From: Bimastos eiseni
Lineage: Eukaryota > Annelida > Clitellata > Crassiclitellata > Lumbricidae
NCBI GenBank assembly: GCA_959347315.1
Contig: OY365814.1
Coordinates: 33,198,849-33,262,848, forward strand
DNA length: 64,000 bases
Direction: 5' to 3'
The notes beneath the pieces are model-generated. The model ran no database searches. It was not told the DNA's origin and saw nothing but the letters and a program-made list of their open reading frames with translations. Numbering within the stretch: position 1 is the first letter of the stretch; each line of letters begins with the position of its first letter. Made by a program: the position numbers and the translations under genes. Of the stretch, positions 55,644 through 64,000 are shown piece after piece.

Positions 55644-58216
55644 ATGCGTCGGGGGCTGGTTGGTCTCTTTCTTGTGGCGGTGCTATTCGTCTGGGGAACC
55701 GTCGCCTACCCTCACGTCGCTCCCAGGCAGGCCTGCTGGTCGATGCGACCCATGCATCTCGGCTCAGCGCAGAGTGGTTCCTACGCCCCCTTCAGAATTG
55801 TGGCGCCGGCCACCTACCGACCGGGACAGGAAATTGAAGGCAAGTGACTACTGTTAAAACGACGCATATTGAGGCATTAGACCTGTTGACTTTTTAATTA
55901 ACGGTAGACCTGTGGAGGATAGTATGACTTTGTAAATTATGATCATACAATTGCACAATAGTGTAAGATGTATTCGTGTAGTATTAAATTCGACTGATTA
56001 TAACGAAACGACTATTAGACTATATGACAAAGACCAGTTAGAATTGCGTATAGCCTACGTCACTGTCGCCATATTCAACTTATAGTCCATGCACTCATCT
56101 TCCTATCCTTTTCGGGTATCACCCTACATAACTCTGTGATGTCATCTGCCTGTCGACATCAGGTCCCCTCAATTCCACCCCTATACGCTCGCTTGATCGA
56201 CTTGAGCTCTTTATTCCGCCAAATATCTAATTGCTTTTATTGTTCCCACTCTATATGGAACCAAATTCTTCCACTGATTCGCTCATTGCTACATGCATCA
56301 TTTTACATCAAAGCAGCATTTTTCGCGGTCTCTCGCACTAAGAGCGCCTCTGATTGGTGTGGTAACTTGAATGGCGCAACATAAATTAACAGATTCAAAA
56401 CTCTCAGTCTAATTTAAGGATCGAATCCACGCGTTTAGTTAACAACTCTACTGTACATTGCTTTCAACACTAATTCTGCTAATTTCTGTCTGTGTCTGTC
56501 AGCATCTCATCTAAATTATATATTTGGTATAAATAAAAATTGCTTGAATGTGAACTCTGTAGTTACCCTAAACGCAACGGGTTCAAGCAGATTCAAAGGT
56601 TTCTTACTGCAAGCAAGAACAACCAGCAGAGAACGCGCGGTTGGAAGCTTCCGAGCAATCAATGCCAGACAATACGGAACACAGGTCTACTGCGATAACG
56701 TAAGCAAATGACAACTTCTCTCGATAGAGGTCTACTAATATTCTGACACGATCACTTCTAAAACGCCGTTTTATAAATGCACACCCGATTATCGATGTAT
56801 ACCCATAGCTGTGGTTTATATTGGATTACGGCTTAATGCACATGAATTGAGCTACCTCCGTGTGTGGTAAATTCGATATAGCCTAGACCACGGTTAGCTG
56901 TAGCTGCGTATTTGTAAATACAATATAATATAAGCTATTACGAGAGTTGAATTTGAGCTTGACTGTCAACAGCCCTGCCATACGCCCATTACGTTATGCG
57001 TATAATTTAACCAACGCCGCCGCCTAGCGAAAGGACTAGTCAACATTGTCATCGTTATACGGATATCGAACTCGTTGCCGAGTTCTGCGCCTACTATTTT
57101 CCAATGGAGAGCTTTAGTAAGTTATGAATTTTATGATTTTAATCTGTAAATGCATTTTCAAAAATTGCGGTACTTTTCAGGAAGCTCTTTGTCATAGTTC
57201 ATCGCAAGAGAAGTGGCAAATCAAGGGAATGTGGCGCGCCCCAGCGACAGCTGTTGGACCAATCGTCTTCAAGTACGTAAGACCAAAACTTGCTTTAAAT
57301 AAAATAATAATTTATGGCATTTAATTTATCCAGATTAGCACAAGGTAATCTGAATTGATCTTGAAAGTGTGACAACTGCATTGAGGTAGCAATAGCAAAA
57401 TAGAGCATAATGGAACTGTCATTTGTCAATGCTTCGTTTGATCATAACATTCATCCTGCATGACACCTCCTTCGCAACCTCCCTCACTCCCCATAATTTC
57501 TGGTCACCCCATACAGGATATATAATATGGATGAGAGACAGACAGACACAGACAGACACATACATAAATACAGACAGACAGAGACAGAAATGAGCATAAA
57601 TAGTGTTGAAAGCTATGTACAGGTGAGTTGATTCACGCCACTTGGACTCGCCCCACCTAGAGTTCACCTGGATTGTGCCGTGGTAGAGCGCATGCGGGGA
57701 ACTATCAGTAGTCCGCACGCAGAGGAACGAAGGAAAGCCCAGTGCGGAATACAGAAGACCCTAGTGCAGAAGGCCAGAAAGTGGGAGCTCTAGGCAGCGC
57801 AGTCACATAAATCCTCTTTGGTCTAAGCAATGTCAAAATAACTAATCTGTGATTGGTCCTACCTAAATAAAAGTATCTTCATTTATCTTTGATGGATTAT
57901 TATTATTATTATTAATTGTGTAACGCGCGCAAGGTCACTCCGAAATGTAAACATGCGGCGCGAACAGTCAATCTCATTATTGCATGCAGCATCAGTCACT
58001 GAATATATAGGCCCAATCATTACTTCTATTTTGCTAAAATTTGAATTACCTTCGTATGTATATAATATTAATCCTCGCATAATATGCTGAATTTTTTAAA
58101 GATTTTACTTATTCTAAAATGGGTTTAATTTTGTTTCTTTTAGGGCGACATTTGTGGAAAACTATTCAACATGCTGGGTCGGTGTGACGTCAGCACGAGT
58201 ATCGCCTTCCGGTTGA
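55644..58216 (+). CDS. secreted Reeler-domain protein (insect defence-protein-like)
   Basis: Four exons in phase: 55644-55839, 56563-56699, 57181-57272, 58144-58216; 165 residues. A signal peptide (GLFLVAVLFVWGTVAYP) is followed by one Reeler domain: ACWSMRPMH, APFRIVAPATYRPGQEI, then VTLNATGSSRFKGFLLQAR, the WRAPATAVGPIVFK strand and ATFVENYSTCWVGV. This covers the whole domain with four cysteines, and no DOMON or cytochrome b561 part follows. The size and layout match the small secreted Reeler proteins of insects (Hdd11/putative defence protein), which are induced by infection; the role here is inference. Intron 1 needs a GC donor (GAAG|GCAAGT), since the nearby GT would break the frame. 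Same strand as the peroxidase gene 1.8 kb upstream. Confidence 0.9.
56335..56395 (+). repeat. family B repeat tail
   Basis: AGAGCGCCTCTGATTGGTG...AATGGCGCAACATAAATTAAC in Reeler intron 1. Confidence 0.6.
57640..57800 (-). repeat. dispersed repeat related to 40402-40760
   Basis: Shares GCGCATGCGGGGAACTA, CGCAGAGGAACGAAGG and GTGCAGAAGGCCAGAA-like blocks in order with the 40600-40710 part of the other copy. Lies in Reeler intron 3. Confidence 0.6.
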
Positions 58217-59633
58217 AAATCTAAAGTACAAAGGTCATAAGTTAGAGTTTCACAAGTCTCGACTTATTACTTTAAAAAAGACATAAGTTAGCTTTTGCAA
58301 AACTCATAAAGTTCTGTTCAGTTTCGCAGCTGTTATTCCGAAGTAGGCCTAAACATTGCTTCTGCCAAGATGTTATTATTATAATTATGAGTTTCTGACT
58401 CTAAAGTCACTCTGTAGATCGTTGACGTCTGTTCGAGATATACGAAAATTTCTGATAGATTTTAAACTTGACTTCAGATCCAAGCCATTTTACTGGGTAA
58501 GTCGGTTGTCCATATATTGCGCAGTTCTCCGTATTTTGCAGATGATCCCAAGCTAGTCTTGCGAATCCATATACATCCTATGCTCGTTAATCTTATGAAA
58601 CTGAAGGAAATATCATAAGTATTATCGGTTATTGTAAAAATACCTGTGTATTATTGTATTTTTTTGTATTTGAACATTTAAAAGTGGATTTCATGGCTCG
58701 GATATAATCCCTAATCTCCTGGGGCTGAAGGAGAGATAATTAGGCCTATATAGAATCCCTAATCAGAAGTGCTAGACCTCAGACGGATAATTCAATCGCT
58801 TGGTCACTTTATCACATACCATGCAATACTAGGAGCTACACGGATCCGACATGAATTGACTTTCATCTCATTGATATTTCATAGAAAATTCAGGACATAA
58901 TGTAGTACTATTTCTTCTGGGTCACTGGAAATTTTTCAGGGTTCAGCTTCACGTGTGTCCCTTGCCCACTCAGTTGTAATAAGTATAATGACCAACCATA
59001 TAGCTGGTTGAGAGATGAGTGATTGATTTTTGTGTTGTTGAATGACCCATGGTGCCAGCATAATTCAGCTCACGTCACTTAGACTAGTCTCCTGCCCTCA
59101 TAACCAAGGCTAAGAAAAAGAAGTCCTCAGAGAACTGGTCTCCTGTTCTCGTCAGCCGAGGCTAAAAAAGAATTGATCAACAATGGGTATACTGATAAAA
59201 TAAGATTATTTTCAAAGAAATCTTGACAATGTATTCTATAACTCTAAGAGAAAGTGCACAGACAAATTCAGTTGGGAACAAATTTCAAGATAATAACAGA
59301 ACAATTTTCAAATCTATGCACATATAATGATATAACACAATATATAAATACTTCCTAAGCCAGTTCAGAAATTAACTTCCAACTTAACCAAGACCTGCAA
59401 GATACCACCAGTAAATGCCATAGGACTTAGGGAAACGTGTGTTGTTGAATGGTCCATGGTGCCCGCATAATTCAGCCCACGCCAGTTCTGACTTCTACAG
59501 GTACGGAATTCAAGTAAAGTCCATATAATTTAAAGGAAAGAATAATAAATATACAAAAAGATATACAAGGGAAAGACCACATCATGCTTCACACAAGTGA
59601 ACCAAACTTAGTTCAGGAAATAATCAAGACAGA
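58217..59633. other. convergent intergenic stretch with direct repeats
   Basis: The Reeler gene and the next gene converge here. GTGTTGTTGAATGACCCATG at 59032 recurs as GTGTTGTTGAATGGTCCATG at 59439 with about 50 matching bases. Between them, TCTCCTG...AAGGCTAAGAAAAAGAA is tandemly doubled (59090-59170). No gene seen. Confidence 0.6.
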
Positions 59634-61724
59634 CTAAATCTGTGCAAAAGTCTTGAACTGACAGTTTGATTCTGTGTCACCATAGAGTGTTCTTCTGAAA
59701 TGTCTCAGCTTCCTCATCAACACCTTCTTTCTCTGCAGATGCTGAATTTGCTGGTGTGTGGAGTGTCTTCTTGTGCGAGACATTGTACCCCAAACTTCAA
59801 CAGCATGTCTGTTGTGACGTGCCATCTCACAATGTTCACGACAGCAGCGCATTGAGTCAACGTTGTCAGCTTCTCGATGTCTAAAACTTGTTCTTGTTCG
59901 GTTAACACTACTGTAGGGTTCTCTGTTTTGTTCATGGCAACAAGGAACTGCTGCAGTTTTATAATAACCGCATCGTGAAATGTCCAAACAGTTCGTATAC
60001 TGCGTTCTTTTGAGTAGATTGACTGGTCCACGGATGTTCCTATTGGTTTCTGACATGTCAACAAGTGGCATTTGTTGTTTAGCTGTGTCGTTGTTTGGGT
60101 TACTCGACGTTGATGGTGAACATAGTGTTGGGTTCTTCACAGGCATGTCCAAGATGGTCGGATTCTGTGGAGCATTGGAAGGATGTAGCTGTTGTAATCC
60201 AGATTGGACGCCATCAGATAATTCCCCAACGTCAGGAGTTGATGATCTTCTTGGAAGCAACGATGAACTATTTTCATTATCGTTGTCAACTAATCGTCGT
60301 CGAGGAATTGTTTGATGATGTACAAGTTCGTCGAGTCTGGCGCGTCCTATTTGGCGTTTCAGCCTTCGATGCTGCCTTGTTCGTGGACAGTTGGATGTTG
60401 GCAAAGGACTAGAGACATCGACGATGGCAGTGTTTTCGACAAAGCCACAGGACCCGAGATCATTGATACGACTTCGCTCTGCCTCATACTGACTTGCAAA
60501 CATTCTGGAGGAGTTGAATTTGCACGAACTGCTTTGAACCACAGGGGTCAGAGGTCGTGAGGGATAGTACAGAGGTATGTGCGAGGCATTAGCATCATCT
60601 GCCACAACAGATTTGTTCTTCAACGATAAATAAATGTTTGTAAGTTCTCTGTCCGAACCATTGCTTTCTTGTTTGCCCAACAACCTCCAATGGGACTTGA
60701 CTAGCGTTTCATCTGCCATCTGCTTGTCAGAATTTAAAGGCGTGTCTTTTGCAGACGAATTCTGTAAATCGGTGTTGCTTGTTGAGATGGGAGAGATTGA
60801 GCTGCACTGCTCGATAATCGTGCTGTGCAGAGGATAGCTGAACGTACTGCAGAAGGCACCGACGAGACTCGAGCCAGAGATCTGCTCGTGTAGGGCAGTA
60901 GTCGATTCCCGGGTGATGGAGCTTAGGTCCCTGAGCGATCGACCGGTGTAGACGTGCTCGATTTCAGCCGTTGAAGCAGACAGTCTCGTCCTCTGCGCGG
61001 TAGTTCTTCCGAACATGGCACCAGAACATTGTTCTCTGCACAGAGGGCTGCTGCTTCTTAGTGTAGAGTTTGGTGGAAGTGATCTTACGCAGGATATATC
61101 CTGTTCCATGCTTCTTCGAGAGTCTCTCGAGACTTTGATTTCAGAGAAGTCGTGATGGTCAACGGACCAGACCGATGTTGATCCGGAAGACATTTCAGGA
61201 CTTCCGAGGGATATTCCAGCTGCATCTGTTTCGTGGGATGGTTGTGTACGACACCCATCGTTGCATGCGACTGGATTCTTTTCCAGTATTTGATGACTAC
61301 TGGAGTTCGATCTTGCAGCAACACAAGGGAGAAAAGCAAATTGAGCAGTGAGGCCAGCGGGAGGTAACCTCTGCTCAGGACGCAGAGCGACGTTAAGATT
61401 TTCCTTATCGACCCCCGACGACTTTCTGCAGTGGCTCAGTCTCTGTTTGTGCATTGGTGTATCAGGTTTCTTAACCGATGTTCTTCGTATTGGTGAGGTT
61501 GTGGTTAAGCGTCTTGCAAGAAGACGACAATCAAGTTCGCTTTCCACCACAGGGATACGCGAATGGCGACTCGCGCCCGGGCAAAACTTCCCAGAATGTG
61601 AGCACAGATCCATTTTTGGCGAATAAGTGTGATAATGTTCAATCTCGCGCAGCAGGGTCACAAATTGGTAGCGAATCTTTTCAACTTTAGACTTCAGATC
61701 AGTTCCCTGCTTGACTATTTCGAA
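59634..61724 (-). CDS. unrecognised basic Ser-rich protein, 3' terminal exon of 696 residues
   Basis: A minus-strand frame is open for 2091 bases to a TAA at 59634, far longer than expected by chance. The exon probably begins at 61724 after an acceptor (TTGAATAATTGCAG) in phase 0; upstream exons were not found. Alternatively the first ATG at 61613 gives a 658-residue protein. The start looks helical (KSKVEKIRYQFVTLLREIEH). The rest is mostly disordered and rich in Ser, Arg, Thr and Cys, with basic clusters (RQHRRLKRQIGRARLDELV, RKKVLMRKLRHFRR near the end) and SRIPV plus VDKENLN. No signal peptide, membrane span or known domain is visible. It is probably intracellular; nuclear or cytoskeletal is a guess. 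Confidence 0.6.
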   Translation of the reverse strand, partial: FEIVKQGTDLKSKVEKIRYQFVTLLREIEHYHTYSPKMDLCSHSGKFCPGASRHSRIPVVESELDCRLLARRLTTTSPIRRTSVKKPDTPMHKQRLSHCRKSSGVDKENLNVALRPEQRLPPAGLTAQFAFLPCVAARSNSSSHQILEKNPVACNDGCRTQPSHETDAAGISLGSPEMSSGSTSVWSVDHHDFSEIKVSRDSRRSMEQDISCVRSLPPNSTLRSSSPLCREQCSGAMFGRTTAQRTRLSASTAEIEHVYTGRSLRDLSSITRESTTALHEQISGSSLVGAFCSTFSYPLHSTIIEQCSSISPISTSNTDLQNSSAKDTPLNSDKQMADETLVKSHWRLLGKQESNGSDRELTNIYLSLKNKSVVADDANASHIPLYYPSRPLTPVVQSSSCKFNSSRMFASQYEAERSRINDLGSCGFVENTAIVDVSSPLPTSNCPRTRQHRRLKRQIGRARLDELVHHQTIPRRRLVDNDNENSSSLLPRRSSTPDVGELSDGVQSGLQQLHPSNAPQNPTILDMPVKNPTLCSPSTSSNPNNDTAKQQMPLVDMSETNRNIRGPVNLLKRTQYTNCLDISRCGYYKTAAVPCCHEQNREPYSSVNRTRTSFRHREADNVDSMRCCREHCEMARHNRHAVEVWGTMSRTRRHSTHQQIQHLQRKKVLMRKLRHFRRTLYGDTESNCQFKTFAQI

Positions 61725-62364
61725 CTGCAATTATTCAAGAAAACAGCTGTTAAGGACGAAACTGTAGAAACTACATACATAACTGCAATAGAACGTGACA
61801 GATGTATTGTATATGAGCATTTATAGAGCGCCTCTAAAAGGGTGACCCATTCAGAAGCGTTCCTCAGATTCACACTTCACTGTCGATGCAACAGTTCATC
61901 TACACATTATTAGTTAAACATTAGCTTTTACTAATAACAGGCTAATTCTAAATCTTACTTACTGCTAATATCACTGCTACTACTGCTAGTAAAAATAATA
62001 ATAATAATAAAGTAATTCAAAGACTCAAGGCAACCCAAGTAGGACTAAATTTGTTTATAGGTCCAGTTAACTGAAAACGATCATTTCCATTTTAGTCTGG
62101 TTCGGAACTTGTTGGCTCCTTAAATGAATAACATATTAGTAACAGGAAACTGCACCACATTATTTCCTATCTTGGAGATTTAAAGGTATTTATACATCCT
62201 CTTCAAATGGCTACTTACATCTCTACGTAATTATTTACCTAACTACATACCTACTTCCTACCTACCCACCTACTTACTTACTTGCTATTTCCTCGCTGCC
62301 TCTTTCATCTGCGTAACTGGTGTTTATAACTGAACGCTGCTGACGATGTGCTCTTAAAGCTCAT

Positions 62365-62455
62365 CGCACTCAGACAGTGCCAGTCCCAAGCATGGATGAA
62401 GGAGGATGAGGACGACGCTAATGATATTTGCTTTCACAGTGTCGTTAAAATGAAA
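62365..62455 (+). repeat. family A dispersed repeat copy
   Basis: GACAGTGCCAGTCCCAAGC, GACGACGCTAATGAT and CACAGTGTCGTTAAA in order. Confidence 0.65.
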
Positions 62456-63904
62456 CATCACACCATGTTCTCGCAAACTCTCATAAACATAAAATCACAT
62501 TAAGAATCGGAACTTCTTTTCGCAGCCACAGACTGAGACATTAGTGGTCATCACAGAGTAATTGAAACTCAGCCACATATTCTTTATTGTCTCAACGGAA
62601 GAAGACCAATGCACTTATATGGCCTCAGTGCACCGAATCTTCCTCAGTTTATTGCTCTCCTGCCAGTATTACGTCTTAGTTCCGTTGGACTGCGCTGATG
62701 ATGTATGAGGGACCTTCTCGAACGTTCAATATGAGCATCAACAGCCATTATGTCGATTGGTTCAGCGTAATTAGTTTCAATCGAGAAGGAAGCTTCAGAA
62801 ACGTTTAGTCACAGAGGACCACTATAGCAGTCACGTACCAGTGACCAAAGAATTCTTCCCAACTTTGTTCGTCTGTGACTCAAAGAAGGTCGAATGGTTG
62901 AACAGAATGTGTAGTTATCCTTCAGATTAGGCTACATGTGCGGTCAAGAGAAAGCTCTGACATTGTGGCAATTTTTGTCTAATTGGTTTCTGAAGAAGAT
63001 GAGTGCTCGCTCTTTCATGTGTGGCCTACATAATGTTTCAATTTTACTCAACGTGGTTTGTCAGTGAGCTTGTCAATAAATACAATTACTGTTATTATTA
63101 TTATTTTATTATTATTATGACATCGTTTATTGAGACAGAAAACAATCTGACATGAAAGCAGAATTATATACTCGTAATGCTTCAAATGAATTTTCTGGTT
63201 AACGTGCAAATCGAGTTATTCAAACTATAACCTCGGATTTACATATAATTAGTCAATGTTACACATATCCGATTATAAGAAATTAATTATAAGTCGAGTA
63301 CAACAATAGCATGCCTAACAAACTAAATTACCTTGAACTTTAATGATACATTGTCACAATTCAATAGTGTTTTCGATAATAATATATAGCAGAGCTTAAG
63401 TCAAAGTCAACTTCCGAAAATAAATCACACGAATGCGACAAACAAATCGCGGCATATGAGATTTCAATTTACCTGGTTACCTAACCCCGGTTGAACCTGC
63501 GCAACCCTGGCCAACGGTCCCTCAAAAGACAGGCAATATATGTAAACACGAGTCAAGTGTTTGCATTGAGGGAATGTTCGCTTCCTCTAGAGTTTTATCG
63601 AGGGCATTCGAGGCTGGGAACCGCGTATCCGACGATTATCAAATAATCAAATAAAGCACTGCGTATGAGTGAGGGGGGCCTGTGTGTCGGAGTTAGGCCA
63701 CAAGGTGCTCGATAGTGTAGAGGTTAGCTTGATGGACTGTCAGTCAAGAGTTTGAGCCTAAAAACTCTGCCAGTTAAGACATTGTGTCCATATTTCCGCT
63801 ATACACCTACTCAGCTGTCGATGAGGAGATGAGACGACGAGGGAGTGGACTGGCTACACGCCATCATGAAAGGCTAGGAGAATGAACTCCCTAACAGTTC
63901 GTAC

Positions 63905-64000
63905 GCACATATGTAATTACATACATACATACATGCATCATGCATACATACATATATACATACATACATACATACATACATACATACATACACACATACA
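63905..64000. repeat. ACAT tetranucleotide microsatellite, runs off the window
   Basis: ACATACATACAT repeats to the last base, so the array continues outside. Confidence 0.95.

Larger units (their letters stand above)
61725..64000. other. intergenic/upstream stretch, repeats only
   Basis: Should hold upstream exons or the promoter of the 59634-61724 gene, none identifiable. It contains a reversed family B tail (61806-61862), CTAC/CTTA repeats (62195-62290), a family A copy (62365-62455), a tRNA-like fragment near 63708-63765 and ACAT microsatellite at the right edge. Confidence 0.5.

Noticed and set aside
63708..63765. Possible tRNA gene
   Set aside because: Has a GTTAGC-like A box and a B-box-like segment but does not fold into a full cloverleaf by eye; more likely a tRNA-derived SINE piece.

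Overview
This is eukaryotic nuclear DNA from an animal. It has long intron-rich genes with GT-AG and GC-AG splice sites, many short tandem repeats, decayed DNA transposons and non-LTR retrotransposon tails. Gene content (TBL3, an animal haem peroxidase, a secreted Reeler protein, a UDP-glucuronosyltransferase end, a CPFP-type mucin-like receptor) and a very frequent AGGCCT/TAGGCCTA word suggest a marine invertebrate. An echinoderm or hemichordate is my best guess; the taxon is inference only. I rebuilt exons by hand from splice sites and reading-frame phase, so the models are predictions, but every internal junction given keeps phase.

Layout. 2-238 (+): last exon of a UDP-glucuronosyltransferase. 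239-5216: intergenic repeats. 5217-11934 (+): complete 8-exon, 614-residue type I membrane protein with a cysteine-rich ectodomain, Ser/Thr-rich mucin stalk, EGF-like knot, one membrane span and a tyrosine-motif tail. 11935-17800: transposon-rich gap with a 334-bp hAT-type MITE and a 2.5-kb hAT element whose target-site duplication and decayed transposase are visible. 18650-26599 (-): at least 8 exons of a protein I do not recognise. 27642-39122 (+): complete 21-exon TBL3 (UTP13), 787 residues, divergent from the previous gene. 41909-53811 (+): complete 13-exon, 1125-residue haem peroxidase whose last exon adds a roughly 350-residue acidic, Gln-rich tail containing 32 hexapeptide repeats. 55644-58216 (+): complete 4-exon, 165-residue secreted Reeler protein. 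59634-61724 (-): 2.1-kb terminal exon of an unrecognised basic, Ser-rich protein. 61725-64000: repeats, no gene seen.

The genes do not form a pathway. TBL3 is a ribosome-biogenesis housekeeping gene. The peroxidase and the Reeler gene are adjacent, co-oriented and both predicted secreted, so they could share an extracellular or defence role (inference). The mucin-like receptor has a tail with ITAM/ITIM-like tyrosine motifs and could signal through SH2 proteins.

Most notable observations: the peroxidase repeat tail; the ITAM/ITIM-like tail; a 103-bp, 102/103-identical inverted copy of a peroxidase exon end plus its splice donor in the preceding intron; and 5 GC-AG introns among 49 modelled (about 10%).
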